A stretch of 50,661 nucleotides of DNA from UBA4877 sp002399285 (GCA_036771835.1 DAIPGN010000016.1:1-50661), one strand, 5' to 3'; shown: positions 15,134 through 24,600, counted from the stretch's first letter. Numbers and translations are program-made. The notes: generated by a model not told the origin, from the sequence alone.

Positions 15134-16003
15134 CTAAAATTCTTTTGTTAATAAATCAACTTTTGCAATTAAAAACTTTTTAATAAGAATTATTCTCTCA
15201 TTACTTATTAAATCTACATACTGAATTAATATATTATCTATATTTTTTTCAGTGATGTTATCAATAATTTTATGAACCATATCAATGATATCTTCATAAA
15301 AATTTTCTTTTAGAAACCTTACAACTTCTAAATGTGTAGGCTCTTTTTTAAATTTTTTATCTATCCGTATTCTAGATTTAGATTTTGTATCTACCAGAGA
15401 ATTGAACATAACTTTATCATTTCCTAAATACCCTTTAATATTATTATCGGTTATATAACAGCATAGTGAAGAGCCGTTATCGTATAAAGGACAAAGTTTA
15501 ACCTCCTCATCTTTCTTTAAAATCGCCCAATTGTTCTGATGCCTATCAGTATTGCCGATTAAAAAATCAAACAATGGTATTTTAAGAAAATCTCTTTGAA
15601 ATTTATATTCCTTTAAAGAATTAAGAATCATCTCTAATGAATAATATTCTTTATTTTCCCCATCATATAGAATTTCAGGTCTGTAATTTGGATAATATTT
15701 ATTTATTAATTGTATACCTTCAACTAAAATTTCATCATCTTTATTAATTCTGTAGCTTAATGACCCTATTCTCTTCTCATATTTTCCAATTTCCACTTCT
15801 GCACATTCAATATCAATTAATTTAGCAATATCTGCGGCAATTTTTTCAGATAAGTATTCAGTTGTATCTGTCGATTTTGGAAATTTAAATAAACCTATAT
15901 CTTTATTTTCTGGATTTACTAACCATATCTTTTCACTTCGACCACTACCTTCAGACGCTCCTTCATATTTTTCCCATGAACTAAAATCTTTAATCCTAAC
16001 CAC
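15134..16003 (-). CDS. HipA-like serine/threonine kinase (predicted toxin)
   Basis: 289 residues. The kinase core shows GASEGSGRSEK near the Gly-rich loop, LFKFPK with the ATP lysine at 40 or 43, the catalytic loop LIGNTDRHQNNW (D153, N157) and the metal-binding YDNGSSL (D175). It lacks the N-subdomain of classical HipA, which appears to be supplied by the next gene, as in HipBST-like split systems. HipA phosphorylates GltX and HipT phosphorylates TrpS. The target here is unknown. The start is GTG after AAGAGG. Codon usage is strongly AT-rich. Confidence 0.82.
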   Translation of the reverse strand: MVRIKDFSSWEKYEGASEGSGRSEKIWLVNPENKDIGLFKFPKSTDTTEYLSEKIAADIAKLIDIECAEVEIGKYEKRIGSLSYRINKDDEILVEGIQLINKYYPNYRPEILYDGENKEYYSLEMILNSLKEYKFQRDFLKIPLFDFLIGNTDRHQNNWAILKKDEEVKLCPLYDNGSSLCCYITDNNIKGYLGNDKVMFNSLVDTKSKSRIRIDKKFKKEPTHLEVVRFLKENFYEDIIDMVHKIIDNITEKNIDNILIQYVDLISNERIILIKKFLIAKVDLLTKEF

Positions 16004-16173
16004 AACCTCTTAAAGTTCTTAATCTTCATTGTTTACATCACTACTATAAAGAACATTTTATTCATTATACCATATGTTCCATAGGTTGAATAGTGTTATT
16101 TCCCTTAGGCTTCCCAGCAAGTCAACCGATTGTACAATACAATATATAATGCTAAAGAATCATCCATAATGAT

Positions 16174-16488
16174 CTATGAAAACTCTCCCCAATCTCTTTT
16201 AATAAACCAATTTGGTTTCCAATGAACATAATCAGAGGGTTGGAACTCTCTATTAAGAATCTCTATACTAATTACTTGTTCAGGAAGTATTGATAAATTA
16301 TGTATCCCGTCAGGACTATTAAGATCATACAGATGATACCTCACTAAACCATCTTTATACTTTTTTGACGGCCCATAGTCAAAGGGAATACATGCTCTAG
16401 TTATAATCCCTTTTTCTTGCGAATTAAATGTCATCGATACCACTTTCTTGGTATGAATGGCATTTATAAAACTCTCATAATTCGTCAT
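16174..16488 (-). CDS. Small WYL-like protein of unknown function
   Basis: 104 residues from an ATG at 16488 that follows AAGGGGTGAATATT. The sequence (FINAIHTKKVVSMTFNSQEK, then RACIPFDYGPSKKYKDG, then LPEQVISIEIL) has the beta-rich pattern of WYL domains, which sense ligands or nucleic acid in defence regulators, but no helix-turn-helix is attached. It is isolated, with 170 bases on each side. The assignment is tentative. Confidence 0.55.
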   Translation of the reverse strand: MTNYESFINAIHTKKVVSMTFNSQEKGIITRACIPFDYGPSKKYKDGLVRYHLYDLNSPDGIHNLSILPEQVISIEILNREFQPSDYVHWKPNWFIKRDWGEFS

Positions 16489-16655
16489 AATATTCACCCC
16501 TTATCATTAACATTTTGCTATTTAATTAGTATTTCTACAAAAAATTTCTTTCTCCTTTAGTAAAAAAAATAATTTTAAATAATTTCTGTATATTGAGTTT
16601 CACTATTAATAACAGAAGAACCATTCACCTGTGTTATCATCATATATATTTTCTT

Positions 16656-17486
16656 TCATTCGATCTCATTTATTGTTAAAACATCTTTCATAATATCTAT
16701 CTCTGATAATTTACTGATCACTAAATCAAGATTTTTAATTAACTTCTCAACAATTGCATTCAATTCAGCAAATTCATATTCTGGTTTAGATTTAATACTA
16801 TAAACATAGCCGCTTTTTGTTTTAAATAGTTCTTTATCTCCTTCTGTTAGTTTTCTTCTTTGAATAGAAACTGTTAATTCATCAATACCTACTAAATATC
16901 TATGCGTTTCTTCATTCCTGTATGGTCTTAAAATTTCTTTTTCCTTCTCAGTAACATCAGCATAGACATATTCAAGTATTTCATTGACTTCTTTAATATC
17001 TTTTTCAGTTAACCATCCTACTTTATACTTATCTTTAACCTTTAATAATGCATCCTTAATTCTTTCAAAATCAACATCGTGAATATTTGTTATTAAGATC
17101 CGTCCAGATAATTCATCAATCATTACAGCTATATAGTCTAAGATTGAAAAACACCTAGGAATTATACTTCTAAAGTAGTAATTTTTAACTTCATATTTCC
17201 AATAATTGCTCCATTCAGCTTCCCCTTTTTCCTTAAGCTCTTTTTCTATTGAATATGCTGAAATGGAATAACAATAAGTTTTTACCAATTCATAAAAAGC
17301 ATTATAAATAGAATACATATATTGTTGACATATTGCATTTTTGGGGTTAAATGCGGCACAAACTTGAACTTCATGATTAATACTTTTAAGATTAGAATCA
17401 AGCAACATAATATTAGATTCTCTAAACCATTTTTTAAAATAAGGCTGCATTTTCTCCAAATTTTCATCTAATATATTATAGTCCAT
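16656..17486 (-). CDS. HEPN-like protein (Cthe_2314-type)
   Basis: 276 residues. The start ATG at 17486 follows GGGGGGAACTT, whereas an upstream in-frame ATG at 17540 has a poor site. The protein is largely helical. Near residue 205 it has RPYRNEETHRY, which contains the R-x4-H signature of HEPN ribonucleases. The overall pattern recalls the Cthe_2314-like HEPN family. HEPN proteins are RNases in toxin-antitoxin and abortive infection systems, often paired with a nucleotidyltransferase, but none is adjacent here. Confidence 0.6.
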   Translation of the reverse strand: MDYNILDENLEKMQPYFKKWFRESNIMLLDSNLKSINHEVQVCAAFNPKNAICQQYMYSIYNAFYELVKTYCYSISAYSIEKELKEKGEAEWSNYWKYEVKNYYFRSIIPRCFSILDYIAVMIDELSGRILITNIHDVDFERIKDALLKVKDKYKVGWLTEKDIKEVNEILEYVYADVTEKEKEILRPYRNEETHRYLVGIDELTVSIQRRKLTEGDKELFKTKSGYVYSIKSKPEYEFAELNAIVEKLIKNLDLVISKLSEIDIMKDVLTINEIE

Positions 17487-17781
17487 AAGTTCCCCCCATG
17501 TTCTGTTCTTTAAACCGTAATGCCCTGTTTTTGTATACATTTCCCAACTTTTCTTTTTAACTCTTTAAACATTATAATATCATAAAAATTTCGATCTATG
17601 TGTTTTGATATTCAAGAAATACCATTCTTGTATAATAAAAAGCAGCATAGAAGACCCTCTTATATCCATTCTTGAATTATATAAAATAGAGTGCTAAAAT
17701 TTTGTTGAATTTGAAATTATTATGGAATTAGTAAATAGATTTTGCCGATTTATTCAAAAAAATATAAGGGGGGATTATACA

Positions 17782-17930
17782 ATGACATCAATAATAAAAG
17801 AAATACGTGAAATGCTTATGAGGGATACCTATCATCAAAAAAACATATAAAATAGTTGAAGAAATAGCTAATTTAGAGCAACTTTCAGCTTATTGTTTAG
17901 GCGCTTTTATTTCACTTGAATTAAATGGAG
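17782..17930 (+). pseudogene. Frameshifted small gene, 5' partner of a broken AbrB-RelE module
   Basis: ATG at 17782 follows AAGGGGGGATT. The frame reads MTSIIKEIREMLMRDTYHQK and then shifts at a run of seven A residues (17837-17843). Removing one A continues as TYKIVEEIANLEQLSAYCLG and on through ISLELNG. The gene is cut at 17930 by the RAYT/REP element. Joining 17930 to 18791 restores a stop (GGT followed by TAA) that overlaps the start of the AbrB-like gene. The function of the roughly 51-residue product is unknown. It may be a small regulatory subunit of the module. Confidence 0.6.
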
Positions 17931-17958
17931 AACACAGCAGAACCGTCCCCTTGTGCTC
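17931..17958. repeat. REP element, left flank of RAYT
   Basis: ACACAGCAGAACCGTCCCC-TTGTGCTC. The outer stem ACACA/TTGTG encloses the conserved CAGAACCGTCCCC. The RAYT stop codon overlaps its edge. Confidence 0.8.
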
Positions 17959-18715
17959 AGATCTTTCGTATAACGCCGAAGCTGATTCCGGTAAGCCGCT
18001 CTATCTGCCTGATAGACAGACCCTTCGCCTTACACTCTTTGATAACTTCATTACGTCTTTCTTTCTCTAAACTTTGGATCTCTGTAGGATTACGGACACC
18101 TGATATAGTTCTGATAAATTTATCGGCCTCGGCATCATTTAGTCTGACGTCTTGATCATAGTCCAAGCATTGGTCCTGATTCTCTGCCGTGTTGAATTCC
18201 TTAAAGAGCTTTACTGTTTCGGTCTCATTTGCCGAAAAGAGGTCGAGACCAAATTCTATATTACAGATCCATGGCTCGCCAACATACTCCCTATAGCTGC
18301 TCCATGGGTAATCCGACACATTCTTTACTATGCCTGCCTTGTATGGGTTTTGGTGAATATACCGGAGCACCGTTAAAAAATAGCTGTCTGATTCTACCGA
18401 CTCGCTTTTATATCTGTCCTGAAATAGATGGCCCCGGCGGCCGTACTTCCAGTTATACCAATATACATAACTTGCCCCCAGCCGCCTAAATACTATACCC
18501 AAGTCCTCAGTTGTTTCCTTTATCAATAAGTGGATATGATTGTTCATCAGACAATAGGCATAGATCTCATAGCCGCTTTTTTCCTGAAACTCCTTTAATG
18601 TCTGCAGATATTTTTGATAGTCTTCATCATCCTCAAATATGATCTGTCGGTTAATTCCCCTTAACATCACATGATAAATCCCGCTGCGGCTTTTCTGTCT
18701 TGCTGGTCTCGCCAT
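17957..18715 (-). CDS. REP-associated tyrosine transposase (RAYT, Y1/IS200-like)
   Basis: 252 residues from an ATG at 18715 after AGAGGTGAGAAAA. The HUH motif is in CLMNNHIHLLI, and the catalytic tyrosine lies in the SYVYWYNWKYGRRGHLFQ region. A C-terminal helix-turn-helix (SIRQIERLTGIS) is present. RAYTs cut and join single-stranded REP hairpins and are thought to spread REPs. The gene is intact and flanked at both ends by REPs of the type also found singly at 14356, 19371 and, degenerate, at 384 and 4996. Confidence 0.9.
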   Translation of the reverse strand: MARPARQKSRSGIYHVMLRGINRQIIFEDDEDYQKYLQTLKEFQEKSGYEIYAYCLMNNHIHLLIKETTEDLGIVFRRLGASYVYWYNWKYGRRGHLFQDRYKSESVESDSYFLTVLRYIHQNPYKAGIVKNVSDYPWSSYREYVGEPWICNIEFGLDLFSANETETVKLFKEFNTAENQDQCLDYDQDVRLNDAEADKFIRTISGVRNPTEIQSLEKERRNEVIKECKAKGLSIRQIERLTGISFGVIRKI

Positions 18716-18760
18716 TTTTCTCACCTCTGCTATAGAATACAGCAGAATAATGAAAAAATC

Positions 18761-18788
18761 AACACAACAGAACCGTCCCCTTGTGCTC
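18761..18788. repeat. REP element, right flank of RAYT
   Basis: ACACAACAGAACCGTCCCC-TTGTGCTC in the same orientation as the left flank, with the stem ACACAA/TTGTG. Confidence 0.8.
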
Positions 18789-18790
18789 TG

Positions 18791-19126
18791 GAACGTAAGA
18801 TAATCAGCGTCTCAAAAAAACGTCAAATCACGATACCTTTACAATTCTATAAACACCTTGACCTCGGAAATGAAGTCGAGTGCTCGCTTGAAGACGGTAA
18901 AATCATTATACAGCCTCTTAATAGAGAACCAAATGAATTTTCTGTTGAGATACTTAAAGATTTGGTCTCTCAGGGATATTCGGGAGATGAATTGATAAAA
19001 CAATTTGAATCGCAAAGTATAAATATTAAAAAAGCCGTAACCAATATGCTTGAAGAAGCAGATTCAATTGCAGCCGGTGAAAAGAAATCAGCAAGCTTCA
19101 ATGACATCTTTGGCTCAGAGAACTGA
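18791..19126 (+). pseudogene. AbrB/MazE-like antitoxin gene separated from its start by the RAYT element
   Basis: The frame reads ERKIISVSKKRQITIPLQF, a classic swapped-hairpin AbrB N terminus, then LEDGKIIIQPL, and a 60-residue tail ending FNDIFGSEN, about 112 residues. Its natural ATG-GAG lies at 17925-17930 on the other side of the inserted element. The frame stays open upstream through the REP and RAYT antisense to 18671, so a fusion or a CTG/GTG start within the REP could still give some product. It is followed two bases later by a RelE-like remnant, so it was an antitoxin gene. Confidence 0.75.
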
Positions 19127-19128
19127 TC

Positions 19129-19327
19129 ATGTATGAAATATTATTTAGTACCCAAGCTGAACATTTTTGGTGACCTCTCTGGGATCTATGGTTTCGATGT
19201 GAGCCATAATGGTATCAATTATGAGATTGCCTATACGATAAATGAAATTGACGGCAAAAAAATAATTGTGCTTTTGGCCGGAACTCGTGAAAATTTTTAT
19301 GAGTAACTTAAACATTATATTAAATAA
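19129..19327 (+). pseudogene. RelE/ParE-like toxin remnant
   Basis: ATG at 19129 gives MYEILFSTQAEHFW, the usual N terminus of RelE-type toxins, then a stop. One base out of frame the C-terminal part follows: DLSGIYGFDVSHNGINYEIA, then KKIIVLLAGTRENFYE, a TAA, and LKHYIK with a second stop. About 30-40 residues in the middle are deleted and the tail has a nonsense codon. The toxin is dead. Confidence 0.75.
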
Positions 19328-19370
19328 TACCGGTCACGGCTTTGTTAATAAATCCCTGTATGCCGAAGGG

Positions 19371-19397
19371 ACACAACAGAACCGTCCCCGTGTGCTC
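19371..19397. repeat. REP element downstream of the RelE remnant
   Basis: ACACAACAGAACCGTCCCC-GTGTGCTC. It is the third near-identical copy within 1.5 kb, in the same orientation. Confidence 0.75.
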
Positions 19398-19410
19398 TTT
19401 ACGTATGCTC

Positions 19411-19446
19411 TTAAAAAGAACCCCTTTGGATTTCTCCTCAGGGGTT
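19411..19446 (-). terminator. Terminator of the surface-protein fragment
   Basis: AACCCC (19419-19424) pairs with GGGGTT (19441-19446), and on the minus strand the stem is followed by CTTTTTAA. Confidence 0.75.
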
Positions 19447-19509
19447 TATTTCTGTTATCTTTGTAAAAACTATTTATATAACATTATCTGGTTTTTAGCT
19501 ATTACGGAA

Positions 19510-20607
19510 CTAAGGGTTTACTATCACAGTTGCTTTATAATATAGCGTTGTCGAACCGTCTGCAGCTACTACTTTAATCCAAAGAGTATTATTAGCGCCT
19601 GTAAAGTCATAGCTCGCAGCTACTGGCTGATAGGACCCTGAACCTGATCCACCATCTGCATAAACCGTTACTGTAGCCTTAGTATTTGTAGCTACTGGTA
19701 CAAATACCGCTGCCGCAGCATTAGCATCATCTATCGTTACGCTTAAAGGCTTTGCATTAATTTCATCAGCCCCAGTTTCAGTAGTTGAATTATCAATTAA
19801 CGCTATGCTATCTAAAGTGGAACCTGTTACATTAAGCGTAGCATCATTGCTTTTCCATACTGCATATAGGGTTGTGTTTGCTGTTATACTAAATGTTCCA
19901 TTTGCTACGTAACTTGTTCCATTTCCATCCGCCTGCGTGTTCCATCCACTAAAAGTATAACCTGATTTTACAAAGTTATCGTTATCAAGAACTGTTACTG
20001 TTGCAGCAGATATATATGGACTATTCGTATCTACTGGTGCAGTTCCACTTTCTGCTGTGTTACCATTATACGTCACAGTGTAGTTTGCAGTTACACTCAC
20101 TGTTCCTGTTACTACGTTATATTTTGTAGTATCGGTCGGAGTAAATGTCCACGCAAAATTTCCTGTCGTGTCTACTACTGTTGCAGCATTATCCCACGCT
20201 AATGTTCCTGTTACTGCTGTGGCATCGGTTGATGATACTTTAAAGGTTCCTGCTAAAGTTGAATCAGCCAATGTCTGACCAGCTGTTATCGCTGTCGCCG
20301 ATACTGCCGTATCTGCTACCGGCGTGATCTTATTTACTGTTACATTTACCGTTCCATGTACTACGTTATATTTTGTAGTATCAGTCGGAGTAAATGTCCA
20401 CGCAAAACTTCCTGTCATGTTTACTACTGTTGCAGCATTATCCCACGCTAATGTTCCTGCTACTGCTGTGGCATCGGTTGATGATACTTTAAAGGTTCCT
20501 GCTAAAGTTGAATCAGCCAATGTCTGACCAGCTGTTATCGCTGTCGCCGATACTGCCGTATCTGCTACCGGCGTGATCTTATTTACTGGTGTTCCGCCAT
20601 TCCTTAC
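19510..20607 (-). pseudogene. Surface protein fragment with MBG-type and InlB-type repeats, N terminus lost
   Basis: The frame is open from 20607 to a stop at 19510, about 365 residues. It contains two near-identical 83-residue Ig-like (MBG/YDG-type) repeats with TLAWDNAATVV and FTPTDTTKYNVV, then a Listeria-Bacteroides/InlB repeat (GYTFSGWNTQADGNG, LYAVWK) and a cadherin-like C-terminal domain (TLYYKATVIVNP). There is no signal peptide, start codon or cell-wall anchor. At its upstream end the coding sequence meets group II intron domains V and VI (20590-20668), and no N-terminal exon is found beyond. It may be a dead gene, or the 3' exon of an intron-split gene whose 5' exon was lost. Confidence 0.7.
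20090..20588 (-). repeat. Tandem 249-base repeat in the surface protein
   Basis: Two units offset by exactly 249 bases (83 codons) are almost identical in DNA. For example GGCATCGGTTGATGATAC occurs at 20221 and 20470. This implies recent duplication or gene conversion. Confidence 0.85.
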
Positions 20608-20668
20608 CTATCCTTAATGGATTTCGGCAGGTCTACACCGTACGTGCGGCTTTCACCGCATACGGCGT
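20590..20668 (-). ncRNA. Group IIC intron domains V and VI (3' end of an intron)
   Basis: On the minus strand 20668-20635 is a 34-base domain V: a lower stem ACGCCGTA/TACGGTGT, a CG bulge, and an upper stem TGCGGT/GCCGCA closed by GAAA. The catalytic triad reads CGC, as in class C introns, rather than AGC. A domain VI-like hairpin follows to about 20590, where surface-protein coding begins. No reverse transcriptase frame is found upstream to 21639, so the intron is ORF-less or decayed. Its 5' end was not located. Confidence 0.7.
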
Positions 20669-21006
20669 TCCATCGATAATAATCATTCGACAAAATTCGA
20701 CAAACCCCTATTATCCAACAAGCCACTATACATATCGCAGTATAATGGCTTGTTTATCAACATATTTTGCCGTATTCAATTATTACCGACTAGGTTCCTT
20801 CGCTCCCTCTTGTTTTACCCTCTCCATATGTTGCCATACGGATACAAACGGCAAGAGATCGACACTACTATGAACCTGCTGAGCCCGTATATTTATCACC
20901 GTCCTGTCAGACTCAAAATATACAGCATCAAACGTTCCGTTTTACCTATCCCTTTCATCAGATGATAGATGATAGAGTATAGATGATAGATAACAGATAA
21001 AAGAGA

Positions 21007-21126
21007 TTAAAGAGCTGCCTTGGTGGTCTTTACTGTAGAAACCAATATTTTTACAATCCTTATTGAAAACTCAAATGCTTTATCATATCCAATACTCTTA
21101 GTCATCTTTGATCTCTCAACTTTCAT
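21007..21126 (-). pseudogene. Relic resembling the N terminus of a four-helix-bundle (S23/IVP) protein
   Basis: 39 codons beginning MKVERSKMTKSIGYDKAFEF and continuing SIRIVK before the similarity stops. Such KAFEFAIRIVKLY segments start the four-helix-bundle proteins found in 23S rRNA intervening sequences and near introns. The rest is missing. Confidence 0.35.
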
Positions 21127-21532
21127 CTTTCATCTGACTTTTTGATTACCTTAGGCATCCACGTAAGTGCTTACTTCGCTCAGGTTTAATAACCAATTGT
21201 CCCCAAGCCTATAAGGTATTCCAGCCTTATAGATTTCTGCCAAGCTGAAGGCGAGGTTAAATTTAACAGCAGAAATTATATTTATAAGCCCCATCATCAT
21301 GGATTAGCAGTTGTTTACCATAGTAATCTTTTAAGGAGCCCCGCAGTAATTCAGAGGACAGATTACATCTATCCTCTGATTCCTTACGACCTTACCTGGC
21401 TTCACAAAGCGGGCCTGACAGAGCCGCGCTTTGCGCAGGGGGATCAGACACGGGATATACGGCTATTCATCCCGGACAGGGATCTCACCTGTCAAATCGG
21501 CAAAACAGTTAGAAAACCTTATACACATCGTT

Positions 21533-21570
21533 AACACAAAAGGGAAGAATTCATTCTTCCCCTTTGTGTT
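21533..21570. terminator. Terminator hairpin after the S-layer gene
   Basis: AACACAAA and GGGAAGAAT pair with ATTCTTCCC and TTTGTGTT around a two-base loop. It is a long, strong stem about 70 bases beyond the S-layer stop. Confidence 0.7.
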
Positions 21571-21639
21571 TAATTGTTGTATTCAGTTTTCCGTTCTTTT
21601 CGCCGTTACCGGCTTATAGAACAACGTTTCGCACTTTTT

Positions 21640-24600
21640 TTATTCAACCGTGAATACTACTTTATACGTATCTGTCGTTGTTCCGTCTTCTGCTGTTACC
21701 GTTATTGTAGTTACATTTTTAACACCGTCAGCAGTTGTTACATCTGTTGCATCGGTGATTTTTACCGTTGCATTGGCATCAGTCGCAACAGCCTTTACTT
21801 CAAGAGGCTCAGTTGAACCTGTTGGTAATTTAACAGCAATTGAAGGTGCAACCGTGTAGGAAGTTCCACCTACTGATATAGACTTTAATGTCGTATCAGT
21901 ACCTGCTGCAGCGGCTGTAAATGTGACTGTATAAGTCTTATCAATCTTACCATCTTCTGAAGTTACTTTTACTGTTGCTACAGCATCTGCAGAACCATCC
22001 ATCTTAGTAGCCTGAGTGATCTTTACTGTAGCATACTTTTCAGTTGCTGTAGCGCTCACTGTAGGTACTGTCTTAGTTGAATGGGGTACTCCAACTGGGT
22101 TGGCATCAGCGATTGGGCTTATTGCTGTTTTGTTCCATAATAATGTAGACAATTCAGCTTCTGTTCCAGCAAGCCTTAAAGATGTTACAAAACCATCATT
22201 GTCTAATTTAATTTCAGTAACTTCTTTGCCATCAATAGCGGCTAACAAATCTGCTATACCAATTTGTGCTATATTTCCGTTTGCATCGTATAGCTTGGTA
22301 TCGGCATCAACTTTGTAAGCCTCGTTACCGATTGCAAATCTTCCGTCTTTGTCATTAATATAAGTTACTGTGCCCGCAGTTCCGGTTCCTGTACCTGTGC
22401 CAGTATCTTCGCTTACTAAGAATACTAACTTAGCAAGTTTGCCTTCTTTTACTATCTGAACGGAATCGCCCTTCTTGACATCGCTCAGTTTAGCTGTGTC
22501 AATGCTGGTGAAGCCGTCTGTAGCATCGAAGAACAATGTATCGGAATTAATCTTATAAGTGGTATCCTCTGTTGTCAAAGAAGATGAATCTTTTGATGTA
22601 ACTATCTCAGCTGTTGGCAGAGTTGTTATCTTAGCAACTTTATCAACCTTGCTGTCCTTATTGAACTCGAAGTTTATTACGTCGCCCTTATTAACACTGT
22701 TGCTTGCAAGCTTATATTCCTTTGTCTCTCCGTCCCAAACAGCTATCTTGGCAGCCCTAGCTCCGTCAGCATCAAAGTACTTGCTGAGTACAACGCCAAG
22801 GTTCTCGTCTGAGCTGGAGATATCGCCATAGCCAGTGGCTATAACAAGGAACTTCACGTCATCTTTCTTATCTGTAACTATTAACAGATCTGAACCCTTA
22901 TCAAGATCCTTATCCTTTATGTCGTCCCACTTAGCTGCTTCCGCATCTCCGTCATCAAGACCGAGGATAGGTGTGGATGAGCTCATGTAGAAATAATCGG
23001 AACCGATCTTGATCCAATCATGATCTTCGTTAAAGGAATCAACCGTATCAACTGTCTTAACTTCCGCAGTAAGTCCCTCAGATACACTGTTCGCGGTATC
23101 ACCTATAACGCCCTCATCAGTTATTACGCCTAATACATATATGTCAGAGATTACATTATCCTTATCAAGGACATACTTAACGGCAACATACTGATCAGCA
23201 TCGGCTCCCGTTAAAGTCCTTAACTGAGCGATCTTTATCGTCTTATCAGTAGCAGGTGTTACGGTGCCTATTGCTGTATCAAGATGAATGTCGCCATCAA
23301 AGTCATAGGATACGTTCTTATCCTGTACAGAATCATACATCTTTATTTTGTCAGAATAAGCATCAACCATTGACACTAAACCATAGTTAGAAGTTGACAC
23401 ATCTACCTCGGAGGTAAGGTGTCTTACCTGGCCCTTAAGATCAAGCAGAGCCGTTACATTCTCACCTATAGCGTCTTTGATGTCTCCTTTAGTATCATTA
23501 TAGCCATCCTTATAAGTGTCAATATCTGAATCCTTATTCAGCGAATATGTCGCCTTGGTTGAAACATCATAAGATGTATCGTCTAACTTCAAGGAACCAG
23601 ATTTTACTGTTCCTAATTTGCCTGTTACGGCATTGCTCACTACTACGACATGATATGTGTCATCATAATCGGCAACATATACAACGTCGTTAGCCTTTAT
23701 GTCTTCAAGCTTTACAGTATTGCCTACTGCGTCTGTGATGACATAATCATCGGGATCGGTGAGGTCTATCTCGTCCTGTACGCCAGTCTCATCAAATGTG
23801 GTGATGAGCTCATTGTCCTTATCGACCTTTGTAACAACCTGATCATCAAATTTAGCAAACTGCTGCAGATTAGCGGATACTATATCGTCATTGTCAAATA
23901 CGAATGAACCGTAAATGGTAGCGCCGTCTCCATCATCAAAAGCCTTTGCCAAATCATCAATATCAGCTTTCTCACCGTCTAAATAGATAACGGAGTCATC
24001 TGAAATCTTATATGTGTCATCAGCAACAACAAGTTCAACCTTGTCAGCCTTTGCATCAACGTCACTGATCGCGTCATGCTTTACCTGTGAATCCTCATAC
24101 TCTACATAGAATATGTTGTCCTGAGTGTCGTTCTTGTCTATCTTAGCCCAAGCTATAACATCCAGTCCGAGGATCGTATCAGGATTGATGGTATCAGCTA
24201 CATCATATGTTACCTTCTTAAGATCTTTGTCAGAAGGCTGTATCGTAACTTCGCCCTTTAACGAGCTGTTTACTGCTGGTGAAGATACTACTCTGCCGTC
24301 TATCCTTAAGATATTCAGCTTATCTGTAAGTAAAGTCTTTGTTCCAACTTTGTACTCAGCGGTGTCGCCATAGGTGGATCTCTCCATCATCTTTATATCC
24401 AGAGCATTGTCTACCATCAGAGCAACGTCGCCCCTGGTAGCGGCTCCGTCGGCCGTAGCCTTTACACCGTCAAGAATACCAATTTCGGCAGCCTTGGAAA
24501 GATAGTTTGTCGGCCATACTCCGGTAACTGCCGGATCATAGCCAAGCGCCCTAACCAGCATCGTGGCTGCTTCTGCAAATGTTACCTGGTTGCCCGGCTT

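Larger units (their letters stand above)
17931..18790. mobile_element. RAYT/REP element inserted in overlapping genes
   Basis: An 860-base segment bounded by direct REP copies (17931-17958 and 18761-18788) and containing one RAYT gene. Removing 17931-18790 joins ATGGAG to GAACGTAAG. This restores both the start of the downstream AbrB-like gene and the stop of the upstream small gene, so the boundaries are known to within one or two bases. Confidence 0.75.
20608..21639. other. Non-coding stretch: intron remnant, simple repeats and hairpins
   Basis: Besides the intron 3' end, it holds a GATAGATGATA-type simple repeat (20960-21000) and several hairpins, such as CTATAAGG/CCTTATAG near 21211-21235 and CAGAGGACAGAT/ATCTATCCTCTG at 21352-21378. 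A short relic lies at 21007-21126. No full gene is supported. Confidence 0.5.

Noticed and set aside
21130..21200. Faint likeness of the minus strand (GTGGATGCCTAAGG) to the 5' end of 23S rRNA
   Set aside because: The match is about a dozen bases, and the surrounding rRNA structure is absent.
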